Shown one piece after another: positions 1-5,745 of a DNA stretch of 6,890 nucleotides. The notes under the pieces were generated by a model, which saw only the letters and a program-made list of their open reading frames with translations, was not told the origin of the DNA and did not search any database. Position 1 is the first letter of the stretch. Every line of letters starts with the position of its first letter. Origin of the DNA: Chlorobiales bacterium. GTDB lineage: Bacteria > Bacteroidota > Chlorobiia > Chlorobiales > Chlorobiaceae. A program made the position numbers and the translations under genes. The stretch spans positions 1-6,890 of the forward strand of contig JAKSCY010000784.1 in NCBI GenBank assembly GCA_022360355.1, written 5' to 3'.

Positions 1-1
1 C

Positions 2-241
2 GCCATCAACAACTACTTCGATCGAAACGGCATGCAGGACCGTGTCCGCAAGGAGAAAACCAGAGTAATCTGTCAGTGCATGAACGTGACCGACGCGGAG
101 ATCGAAGAAGCCATTCTTGACGGAGCGCGAACCTTTTACGAGTTGCAGGAGCATACCAAGCTCGGCACGGTCTGCGGGCAGTGCAAGGAAGAAGCCGAAG
201 AGCTGATCGAAAAATACAAGCATCTCCATTTCGGTGAGTAG
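2..241 (+). CDS. NifU-like Fe-S cluster scaffold, C-terminal part (5' truncated by window edge)
   Basis: The reading frame is open from base 2 to a TAG stop at 239-241, giving 79 visible residues; the internal ATG at 32 is probably not the start, because coding continues upstream. The visible part holds a BFD-like [2Fe-2S] domain with a Cys-x-Cys pair (ICQCMNV) and, 32 residues later, a CxxC pair (VCGQC). That is the cysteine spacing of the central ferredoxin-like domain of NifU. The residues before it (AINNYFDRNG) resemble the end of an IscU-type scaffold domain, so the full protein is probably IscU domain plus [2Fe-2S] domain. The protein stops 18 residues after the last cysteine, so it lacks the C-terminal NFU domain of Azotobacter NifU. 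The expected role is assembly of Fe-S clusters in the cytoplasm with a NifS/IscS cysteine desulfurase, which might be encoded upstream. A stand-alone BFD-like ferredoxin is the alternative but fits the upstream open frame less well. Confidence 0.8.
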   Translation, partial: AINNYFDRNGMQDRVRKEKTRVICQCMNVTDAEIEEAILDGARTFYELQEHTKLGTVCGQCKEEAEELIEKYKHLHFGE

Positions 242-271
242 AATCCTGCATTCCCTGAGTGTTTCATGCGC

Positions 272-311
272 CCCGCTTGCAGAACGAATACGGTTTGCAA
301 GCGGGTTTTTT
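272..311 (+). terminator. Rho-independent terminator after the NifU-like gene
   Basis: A perfect 10-bp inverted repeat, CCCGCTTGCA (272-281) with TGCAAGCGGG (296-305), is followed directly by six T residues (306-311). It begins 31 nt after the stop codon and separates the nifU-like transcript from miaB. GC-rich stem plus T-run is the classic intrinsic terminator form. Confidence 0.9.
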
Positions 312-313
312 CG

Positions 314-341
314 TTGACCCCAAGGTGTGGGGAGCTGTAAC
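314..341 (+). promoter_or_regulatory. Candidate sigma-70-type promoter for miaB
   Basis: TTGACC (314-319, five of six matches to the -35 consensus) and TGTAAC (336-341, four of six to -10) are spaced by 16 bp. They lie just after the terminator and about 25 bp before the miaB ATG, implying a short leader of about 20 nt. The spacer contains a small palindrome, CCCCA (318-322) with TGGGG (328-332). Assignment is by consensus only. Confidence 0.4.
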
Positions 342-366
342 AAAAATGCAATAGAGACAATACGTG

Positions 367-1677
367 ATGGCAAAAAAGGTACACATACGAACCTTCGGCT
401 GCCAGATGAACCAGGCGGACACGGAAATTATCACATCACTGCTGCAGGATGAAGGGTATGTCATGACGGATTCCGAGGACAGTGCCGATCTGGTGATACT
501 CAATACCTGCGCTGTGAGGGAAAACGCGGTTGAAAAGATCATGAACACGCTGGATAACCTGAAAGGAATGCGGCGAATACGACCGGGTCTGCTTGTCGGA
601 GTAATCGGCTGTGTTCCCCAGTATTACCGGGAAAAAATGTTCGAGATGTCTGATGGTATCGACTTTCTTGCCGGGCCGGATACCTATCGTCAGCTTCCGT
701 TGCTGATAGAAAATGCAGAACAGGGGATTCGCGGAGCCAGTCTCGGTTTTGTACCGGAAGAAACCTATACCGGGGTAGAACCGGTACGTACCGGGTCGAT
801 CAGCGCTTTTGTTCCCGTGATGCGGGGATGCAACAACAGGTGTGCGTTCTGTGTGGTGCCGTTTACCAGGGGAAAAGAGAGAAGCCGGTCGGCGAAATCC
901 GTGATTGACGAAGTTGAGCGTCTTGCCGTTTCGGGGTACAAGGAGATAACATTGCTCGGGCAGAATGTCAATTCATACTTCGACGACGATACAGGATGCG
1001 GTTTTTCCGAACTGCTCGACAGGGTAAGCCATGTGGCAGAGGGTACCCGTATCAGATTTACCACATCGCATCCCAAGGACATTTCAGAGTCGCTCGTGCG
1101 TGTTATTGCTGATCGTGAAAATATCTGCAACACCATCCATCTTCCCGTTCAGTCAGGTTCAACAAGAATGCTGAAACTTATGAACAGGGGGCACAGCAGG
1201 GAGGAGTATCTTGAAAAAATATCCATGATACGCCGCTGTATTCCAGGTGTTACGATCTCGACCGATCTGATTGCCGGTTTCTGCGGTGAAGCCGAAGAGG
1301 ATCACCGGGAGACGTTAAGCCTGATGGAAGAAGTCCGTTTTGATTTCTCCTACATGTTTTACTATTCGGTACGTCCAGGTACCTATGCGGCGAAGCATCT
1401 GCCGGATGATGTTTCAGAAAAGGTGAAAAAGCGTCGTCTTGAAGAGGTCATCGCACTGCAGAACAGAATTTCAGGAGAACTGCATGCGGCCGAGATCGGA
1501 AACGTTGTGGAAGTTCTTGCAGAGACGAAGAGCAAACGGTCTGACCAGATGCTTATGGGCAGGACCGGGACAAACCGGGTTGTTGTCTTCGACCGCGACG
1601 GGCACGAACCGGGTAATCTGGTTACGGTGCGTATTCTGTCGTCAACTTCGGCAACACTTATCGGCAACCCTGAATGA
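367..1677 (+). CDS. miaB: tRNA-2-methylthio-N6-dimethylallyladenosine synthase (MiaB)
   Basis: A radical-SAM methylthiotransferase of 436 residues that adds the 2-methylthio group to i6A37 beside the anticodon of tRNAs reading UNN codons. All three family domains are visible. The N-terminal UPF0004 domain carries three cluster-binding cysteines: C12 in TFGCQMN, C48 in LNTCAVRE and C82 in VIGCVPQ. The radical-SAM core carries the CxxxCxxC motif at C155, C159 and C162 ([10 protein letters not shown]). A TRAM domain for RNA binding fills roughly residues 375-436. The TFGCQMN start favours MiaB over the relatives MtaB and RimO, and length is normal for the family. I place the start at ATG 367; an in-frame GTG at 364 would only add one residue. 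No strong Shine-Dalgarno sequence is present. The gene stands alone between two terminators, which suggests a single-gene transcript. A miaA partner is not in the window. Confidence 0.95.
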   Translation: MAKKVHIRTFGCQMNQADTEIITSLLQDEGYVMTDSEDSADLVILNTCAVRENAVEKIMNTLDNLKGMRRIRPGLLVGVIGCVPQYYREKMFEMSDGIDFLAGPDTYRQLPLLIENAEQGIRGASLGFVPEETYTGVEPVRTGSISAFVPVMRGCNNRCAFCVVPFTRGKERSRSAKSVIDEVERLAVSGYKEITLLGQNVNSYFDDDTGCGFSELLDRVSHVAEGTRIRFTTSHPKDISESLVRVIADRENICNTIHLPVQSGSTRMLKLMNRGHSREEYLEKISMIRRCIPGVTISTDLIAGFCGEAEEDHRETLSLMEEVRFDFSYMFYYSVRPGTYAAKHLPDDVSEKVKKRRLEEVIALQNRISGELHAAEIGNVVEVLAETKSKRSDQMLMGRTGTNRVVVFDRDGHEPGNLVTVRILSSTSATLIGNPE

Positions 1678-1695
1678 TGATAACTGTTCTTTTTT
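1653..1695 (+). terminator. Probable rho-independent terminator overlapping the end of miaB
   Basis: AACACTTATC (1653-1662) pairs with GATAACTGTT (1679-1688) at nine of ten positions, with a single C-C mismatch. It is followed by C and then six T residues (1690-1695). The 16-nt loop contains the miaB stop codon (1675-1677). The stem is AT-rich and the loop long, so efficiency may be modest, but geometry and T-run are right. Confidence 0.5.
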
Positions 1696-1783
1696 ATGTC
1701 AAGGTGTATTTGTAAATTTAGCTTCTTGAAATAAAGATATTTATGAACATCATGCTCTTGCGTGAGTGTATTCCAGGAATGCC
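1696..1783 (+). promoter_or_regulatory. bchK upstream region with ribosome-binding site; promoter not resolved
   Basis: This AT-rich gap follows the miaB terminator and should carry the promoter of the bchK cluster. TTGTAA (1710-1715) and TTGAAA (1726-1731) are possible -35 boxes, but neither has a convincing -10 box at standard spacing. AGGA at 1775-1778 lies five bases before ATG 1784 and decides that start over an in-frame GTG at 1766. Confidence 0.3.
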
Positions 1784-2788
1784 ATGTCAGTTACAGCCAA
1801 TCTAAGTTTTACCGATAAAGTTAGAGCCCATCTCGAGATTCTCGATCCGGTTACCTGGATCAGTGTTTTTCCTTCTGTCGCTGTGGGTGCTATGGCCTCC
1901 GGAGCCATGCAGCCTACCCTTCATGATTTTCTTATTCTTTTCCTGGCTTTTGCGATGTTTGGTCCTCTGGGAACGGGATTCAGCCAGTCTATCAACGATT
2001 ACTTCGATCTCGAACTTGACAGGGTAAACGAGCCGGGCCGTCCTATTCCTTCCGGACGCCTGACAGAAAAAGAGGCCATATGGAACAGTGTCGTGGTATT
2101 TCTCCTGGCATTGGGTGCAGGGGTGTTTCTCGGATTGCATTTTGGAGGTGGAAGAGGTATGATCGTTACAGCCTCCATTGTAATATCATTGACTCTTGCT
2201 TATATCTATTCCGCACCACCGCTGAAACTGAAAAAAAACATACTTACTTCCGCTCCCGCTGTAGGAATCGCATACAGCATGCTTCCAATGCTTGCAGCCA
2301 ACGCTCTTTTTAGTGAAATCCATACGGAAGTCCTCTGGCTGGCGGGCATGAATTTTTTCATGGGAATGGCATTGATTATCATGAATGACTTCAAGTCGGC
2401 AAAAGGTGATGAGGAGGGCGGTCTGAAGTCCCTGACGGTAATGATCGGGGCAAAACGTACTTTTCTGGTGGCCTTTATCCTCATCGACATGGTTTTTGCC
2501 GTCTTTGCATGGTTCGCTTTTACCTGGGATTTTACCATACTCATGTACATGGTGATCGCATGTCTTCTCATAAGCATGATCATTCAGTTCATGCTTTACC
2601 GTGATCCCAAGGGGGGACTGTCCTTCATGCAGCATGCTGTTGATGATGGATTCGGCAACGCCATCGGGAAAAGCGAGGTAGATGAGCATAACTCATTTCT
2701 CCGTTACCAGGTTGCAAACAACCTGCTCTTCCTTGTCAATTTGCTGGTTGCTGGGGGCATGATTGGTATAAAGTATATGCACGGGTAG
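1784..2788 (+). CDS. bchK: Bacteriochlorophyll c synthase (UbiA-family prenyltransferase), probably BchK
   Basis: A 334-residue integral membrane prenyltransferase that esterifies the C-17 propionate of a chlorophyllide with a prenyl diphosphate. Both Mg-diphosphate-binding signatures of chlorophyll synthases are present. The first starts at N71 (NDYFDLELDRVNEP, then RPIPSGR to residue 92). The second starts at N201 (NDFKSAKGDEEGG, then KSLTVMIG). About eight or nine hydrophobic segments surround them. The family match to BchG/BchK/ChlG is secure. BchK (farnesyl tail, BChl c) is favoured over BchG (BChl a) by the gene order with a CruC-like gene downstream, which I recall from Chlorobaculum tepidum, and by a hydrophilic stretch at about residues 285-308 that I do not recall in proteobacterial BchG. 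ATG 1784 is chosen because AGGA lies five bases upstream. It is probably first in an operon with the prenyl-alcohol kinase 30 nt downstream. A BchG identity remains possible. Confidence 0.8.
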   Translation: MSVTANLSFTDKVRAHLEILDPVTWISVFPSVAVGAMASGAMQPTLHDFLILFLAFAMFGPLGTGFSQSINDYFDLELDRVNEPGRPIPSGRLTEKEAIWNSVVVFLLALGAGVFLGLHFGGGRGMIVTASIVISLTLAYIYSAPPLKLKKNILTSAPAVGIAYSMLPMLAANALFSEIHTEVLWLAGMNFFMGMALIIMNDFKSAKGDEEGGLKSLTVMIGAKRTFLVAFILIDMVFAVFAWFAFTWDFTILMYMVIACLLISMIIQFMLYRDPKGGLSFMQHAVDDGFGNAIGKSEVDEHNSFLRYQVANNLLFLVNLLVAGGMIGIKYMHG

Positions 2789-2818
2789 TTCGGCTTCATA
2801 CACTTATCTGTTTTGTCC

Positions 2819-3532
2819 ATGGGTACTCTCGACACAACTTTCTTTGGTTTGCCGGTGGTCTGGCACAATGTTTTTGTGGCATTTCTAACCTTCGTTTATG
2901 TTTTTAGCGTGCCGCCCCTTATGGATTATCTTGTGACGAAGCATAATCTGTCGCGGGATATAAGCCGGAAAATCACTCATATCTGCGCTGGATCGGTGAT
3001 CATATTTCTTCCCCTTTTCCACGATGGCCACTGGAGCCAGTATCTGAATGTTTCCGTCTATGTGGTCTGGGCGCTGCTCTTTCTTCAGAAAGGCTTTTTT
3101 GCCGCTGATGATGATCAGGCGATAAAGACCATGACGCGAACCGGGGACAAACGTGAATTGCTGAAAGGCACATTTTATTTTGTGATCGTGGGGATTATCT
3201 GCGGTACGGTATATTACAAACAGCTTCCGGGTGTACTTGCCATGGCGGTTCTCGGCTGGGGGGACGGGCTTGCCCCTATTGTTGGTATGAAACTCGGGAA
3301 AATGAAATACAAGGTTTTAAGCGAGAAGACCGTTGAAGGCAGTCTTGCGTTTTTTGCTGGCAGCGTTCTCGCCGGAATGTTTTTTGTCTGGCTGATTATC
3401 CCTGAAGCATTTGATCTTTCAACTATCCTCATCATTGCTCTTGCCGCAACGATTGTAGAGGGGCTGAGCCCGAAAGAAGTTGACAATATCTTCATTCCCC
3501 TGGCGGTAATAGCTCTTGTTTTCCTTCTTTGA
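2819..3532 (+). CDS. Membrane isoprenoid-alcohol kinase (phytol/farnesol/dolichol kinase family)
   Basis: A 237-residue polytopic membrane protein of the VTE5/VTE6/SEC59 (CDP-diglyceride synthetase-like) superfamily. These enzymes use CTP or another NTP to phosphorylate prenyl alcohols or prenyl phosphates. Family hallmarks appear in order: SRKITHICAG (residues 49-58), GDKRELLKG (109-117), GWGDGLAPIVGMKLGK (146-161), the EKTVEGS loop (169-175) and VEGLSPKEVDN (213-223) near the C-terminus. About six or seven hydrophobic helices separate them, and length is typical for bacterial members. It starts 30 nt after bchK, so co-transcription is likely; a role in recycling phytol or farnesol for chlorophyll esterification is inferred from this. 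The substrate and the step (alcohol kinase or phosphate kinase) cannot be read from sequence. ATG 2819 is preferred; an in-frame TTG at 2813 would add two residues. Neither has a clear ribosome-binding site, which suggests translational coupling to bchK. Confidence 0.8.
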   Translation: MGTLDTTFFGLPVVWHNVFVAFLTFVYVFSVPPLMDYLVTKHNLSRDISRKITHICAGSVIIFLPLFHDGHWSQYLNVSVYVVWALLFLQKGFFAADDDQAIKTMTRTGDKRELLKGTFYFVIVGIICGTVYYKQLPGVLAMAVLGWGDGLAPIVGMKLGKMKYKVLSEKTVEGSLAFFAGSVLAGMFFVWLIIPEAFDLSTILIIALAATIVEGLSPKEVDNIFIPLAVIALVFLL

Positions 3533-3562
3533 ACGGAAGGGATCAAACACACACACGTTTGC

Positions 3563-4294
3563 ATGTCGAAAAGCTTCTTTGTCAGTGATATTCACTTTGG
3601 ACTGCAATCCGGTCGGGAAGAGGATGTCAAGATGGAGCGTTTCGAACAGCTCTGCGGAATTATTGCCGAAGAAGGGGATTCACTCTATATGGTAGGCGAC
3701 ATTCTCGACTACTGGATGGAGTTTCGCCATGTTATTCCGAAATACTTCAACGGTTTTCTCTGCCTGCTGAAGGGACTTGTCCGGCAAGATATCCAAGTGC
3801 ACTACTATGCAGGTAACCATGATTTTTATCTCGGGGACTTTTTCAACAAGTCACTGGGGGTGCAAACATGGTATGGCATGCAGGAAACTCTCATCGACGG
3901 AAAACAGTTTGTCATCGCTCATGGTGACGGGCTTGACAGGAGCGATATCCGCTACCGACTCTTTGTCAAGCTTATCCGTAACCGGTTTAATCTGTCACTG
4001 CTGTCAAACTTCCAGCCTGATTTTGCCATTGCCATTATGCGGAAGTTTTCCCGTCTGAGCCGGAAGCACGGGCGATCGAATATGCATGGGGAAGCTGATT
4101 TTTTAATGCAGTATGCCGATGCTATGGTCGGTGAGAGAGATTTTGACTATTTTGTGTGCGGCCACAGTCATGTACCGGGCCAGAAAACATTGTCCAATGC
4201 ACGCAGCGAGTATATCAATCTCGGGACATGGATTAACGGGGCGTACCCTTATGGTGTGTTTGAAAAAGGGTCATTTTCCCTGAAGCAACTTTAG
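3563..4294 (+). CDS. LpxH-like metallophosphoesterase (putative UDP-2,3-diacylglucosamine diphosphatase)
   Basis: A 243-residue calcineurin-like phosphoesterase. The dinuclear-metal ligands are all present: D9 and H11 (SDIH), D46 (VGDILD), N85 and H86 (GNHD), H120 (AHGDG), and H201 and H203 (CGHSH). Spacing and length track E. coli LpxH closely (240 residues; ligands D8, H10, D41, N79, H114, H195, H197 as I recall them). LpxH cleaves UDP-2,3-diacylglucosamine to lipid X in lipid A synthesis at the inner membrane face. The helical insert between H120 and GHSH, with Arg-rich stretches (KLIRNRF, RKFSRLSRKHGR), agrees with an LpxH-type lid. GNHD replaces the GNRD of E. coli LpxH and is closer to LpxH2-type proteins, so specificity is less certain. 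It starts 30 nt after the kinase stop; the purine run GGAAGGG (3535-3541) is 21 bases upstream, too far for a normal ribosome-binding site. Probably last gene of the bchK cluster. Confidence 0.75.
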   Translation: MSKSFFVSDIHFGLQSGREEDVKMERFEQLCGIIAEEGDSLYMVGDILDYWMEFRHVIPKYFNGFLCLLKGLVRQDIQVHYYAGNHDFYLGDFFNKSLGVQTWYGMQETLIDGKQFVIAHGDGLDRSDIRYRLFVKLIRNRFNLSLLSNFQPDFAIAIMRKFSRLSRKHGRSNMHGEADFLMQYADAMVGERDFDYFVCGHSHVPGQKTLSNARSEYINLGTWINGAYPYGVFEKGSFSLKQL

Positions 4295-4425
4295 GGAGCC
4301 TCTCTTTATTTATTCCGCGCTTCAATTGCTTCGTTGAGCGGTGCTCGAAATCCTCATGTACTTTGTGTACTGTGCTCCGTTCGCCTTGTGCTTGAACCGC
4401 TCATGACAATAAATAGAGATGCCCT
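4293..4425. repeat. Palindromic (MITE/REP-like) intergenic element after the LpxH-like gene
   Basis: A nested palindrome starts at the stop codon. Outer arms: AGGG (4293-4296) with CCCT (4422-4425), and TCTCTTTATTTATT (4301-4314) with AATAAATAGAGA (4408-4419), perfect apart from a two-T bulge. Inner arms: TGAGCGGT (4335-4342) with ACCGCTCA (4396-4403), perfect. At the centre, GTAC (4358-4361) and GTAC (4367-4370) flank a TTTGT loop. GTGCTCGAA (4341-4349) recurs as GTGCTTGAA (4388-4396). There is no open frame and no 3' T-run. It may be a non-autonomous mobile repeat or a transcript-end structure separating the bchK cluster from hisG. Confidence 0.6.
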
Positions 4426-4451
4426 TTAAATAACTTGTTCAACAACAACAC

Positions 4452-4455
4452 AGGA
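4452..4455 (+). promoter_or_regulatory. Ribosome-binding site of hisG
   Basis: AGGA lies seven bases before ATG 4463 and fixes the hisG start. No convincing promoter was found between the palindromic element and this site, so the hisG promoter may lie inside the element. Confidence 0.6.
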
Positions 4456-4462
4456 ACTTACA

Positions 4463-5347
4463 ATGAGTGTAACTGAAAGGATACTGAAATTAGGTCTGCC
4501 AAAAGGAAGCTTACAGGATTCGACGCTGGATTTGTTTGCAAAGGCAGGGTTTCATTTTTCCGTGAAAAGCCGTTCCTACTTTCCGTCTATAGATGATGAT
4601 GAACTGGAAGCGATACTCATTCGTGCCCAGGAGATGGCTCACTACGTTGAGCTTGGGGCGTTTGATGTCGGGCTGACCGGAAAGGACTGGATTATCGAAA
4701 CCGACGCAGATGTTGTCGAGGTTTCCGATCTGGTTTATTCCAAAGCTTCCATGCGGCCTGTTCGATGGGTTCTTGCTGTTCCTGAAAGTTCAGAGATCAG
4801 AACCGTAAAGGATCTCGAAGGTAAACATATCGCTACCGAGGTCGTCACTATCACCAAAAAATATCTCGGGGAACACGGGGTCAATGCCCATGTGGAGTTC
4901 AGTTGGGGTGCAACCGAGGTAAAACCTCCCGAACTTGCTGATGCTATTGTCGAGGTTACCGAAACAGGAAGTTCCCTTCGCGCCAACAAGCTTCGTGTCG
5001 TCGATGTGCTGCTTGAGTCGAACACCAAGCTGATTGCCAACAGAGATTCATGGAGCGATCCCTGGAAAAGGGAGAAAATCGAGAACATGGCCATGCTTTT
5101 GCAGGGCGCTATCAATGCGCAGGGCAAGGTTGGCCTGAAAATGAACGCTCCCAAGGCTTCACTTGAGAAGATTACCACTATTATTCCTGCTCTTCGCCAG
5201 CCAACTGTTTCGCATCTTGCCGACGAAAGCTGGGTTGCGCTTGAAGTTATCGTGGAAGAAAGGGTTGTGCGTTCGGTCATCCCGGAGCTGAAAAGGGCTG
5301 GAGCAGAGGGTATTTTCGAGTATGATATAAGCAAGCTGATCGATTAA
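4463..5347 (+). CDS. hisG: ATP phosphoribosyltransferase, long form (HisG)
   Basis: Catalyses the first step of histidine synthesis, joining ATP and PRPP to give phosphoribosyl-ATP, in the cytoplasm. The 294-residue length is that of the long, self-regulated form; short HisG is about 200-230 residues and needs HisZ. Visible motifs are the N-terminal [13 protein letters not shown] (residues 10-22), [10 protein letters not shown] (67-76), and the PRPP-binding loop [17 protein letters not shown] (161-177). The C-terminal ACT-like domain (about 215-294) begins [18 protein letters not shown] and is where histidine feedback normally acts. ATG 4463 is supported by AGGA at 4452-4455. No other his gene is in the window, so histidine genes appear scattered here. 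Palindromic elements flank it on both sides, suggesting its own transcript. Confidence 0.96.
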   Translation: MSVTERILKLGLPKGSLQDSTLDLFAKAGFHFSVKSRSYFPSIDDDELEAILIRAQEMAHYVELGAFDVGLTGKDWIIETDADVVEVSDLVYSKASMRPVRWVLAVPESSEIRTVKDLEGKHIATEVVTITKKYLGEHGVNAHVEFSWGATEVKPPELADAIVEVTETGSSLRANKLRVVDVLLESNTKLIANRDSWSDPWKREKIENMAMLLQGAINAQGKVGLKMNAPKASLEKITTIIPALRQPTVSHLADESWVALEVIVEERVVRSVIPELKRAGAEGIFEYDISKLID

Positions 5348-5349
5348 TT

Positions 5350-5473
5350 CCTGAATTGAGCAATAGCCGATCATACCGAATCTGCTTCGTTGCAGGAAAC
5401 TTGCGGTAGTTCACTACAGCTGCGTTCCCTGTGCCTCGCATCTCCGGCATGCTAGACTATTCCTCAATTCAGG
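5350..5473. repeat. Palindromic element, copy 1, immediately after hisG
   Basis: Terminal inverted repeats of 19 bp match at 17 positions: CCTGAATTGAGCAATAGCC (5350-5368) against GACTATTCCTCAATTCAGG (5455-5473). The interior folds around GTAG (5406-5409), loop TTCA, CTAC (5414-5417), with imperfect flanking arms. The left arm begins two bases after the hisG TAA. The interior shares GCTTCGTTG and its general layout with the element at 4293-4425, though the terminal arms differ. It is non-coding and has no downstream T-run. A MITE/REP-like repeat is the simplest reading. Confidence 0.65.
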
Positions 5474-5505
5474 AGAAGCTTTATTTGCGGAGGTCAAAAT
5501 ATGTT

Positions 5506-5629
5506 TTCGTTGCAGTATAGTCGCTAACTATGACTGCATGCATTGATAGTATTCAATAGAGGTGCCCGGTGTTGGCACAAAAATGCCTTGCATCTCCGGC
5601 ATGCTAAGCTATTGCTCAATTCAGCAATA
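5506..5629. repeat. Diverged second palindromic element, copy 2
   Basis: Shares TTCGTTGCAG (5506-5515) with copy 1 (5386-5395), and a 41-nt right-end block (5584-5624) that matches 5432-5472 at 37 of 41 positions, in the same order and orientation. Between them is its own hairpin, TGCAGTATAG (5511-5520) with CTATGACTGCA (5528-5538), with a one-base bulge. The right end forms a further perfect hairpin, TATTGCT (5610-5616) with AGCAATA (5623-5629). The distance between the shared blocks is about 32 nt longer than in copy 1. No left terminal arm was found, so the copy is decayed or truncated. Confidence 0.55.
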
Positions 5630-5745
5630 ACTATGAGAGAATCGTTCGGTATATTGCGTGCAAGGGTTCCATTGCGGGAAACGTTCTGACAGGTTACAGT
5701 GAGTACTTGATCTTTTAAAACTCTTGTCACTTGTTACTTATATCG

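Larger units (their letters stand above)
5348..5745. other. 398-bp gene-free region between hisG and the glycosyltransferase
   Basis: No credible coding frame on either strand. The first two thirds is occupied by one palindromic element (5350-5473) and a diverged relative (5506-5629), annotated separately. The remaining 5630-5745 is the leader of the glycosyltransferase gene. CTGACA (5686-5691) resembles a -35 box, but no good -10 box follows at standard spacing, and there is no Shine-Dalgarno sequence before ATG 5746. TTGCAGGAAAC (5390-5400) recurs with one mismatch at 5672-5682, and ATACCGAA (5373-5380) recurs inverted at 5645-5652. These hint that more element remnants lie in the leader. 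Confidence 0.6.

Noticed and set aside
765..1136. Long minus-strand open frame inside miaB (123 codons)
   Set aside because: Lies antisense to a secure gene, shows no recognisable motif and has a composition expected from the shadow of coding sequence.
2186..2689. Minus-strand open frames of 125-167 codons inside bchK
   Set aside because: They run antisense to a conserved membrane protein and their His/Lys/Met-rich translation mirrors hydrophobic codons on the other strand.
4386..4415. hisG promoter with -35 TTGTGC (4386-4391) or TTGAAC (4392-4397) inside the palindromic element
   Set aside because: Downstream AT-rich bases do not give a good -10 box at 16-18 bp spacing, so it is not annotated.
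4293..4425. Simple rho-independent terminator after the LpxH-like gene
   Set aside because: The hairpin is long and multi-part and no T-run follows the right arm, so a palindromic repeat is the better description, although it could still block transcription.
4735..5334. 199-codon minus-strand open frame inside hisG
   Set aside because: hisG is unambiguous over its full length; the antisense frame has a Ser/Thr-rich low-information composition and no motif.
4293..5629. CRISPR array
   Set aside because: There are only two or three repeat-like blocks with unequal spacing and palindromic transposon-like ends, and no regular short repeats or cas genes.
5524..5730. Minus-strand open frame of 68 codons in the hisG-glycosyltransferase gap
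   Set aside because: It runs through the repeat elements, has no ribosome-binding site and no recognisable domain.
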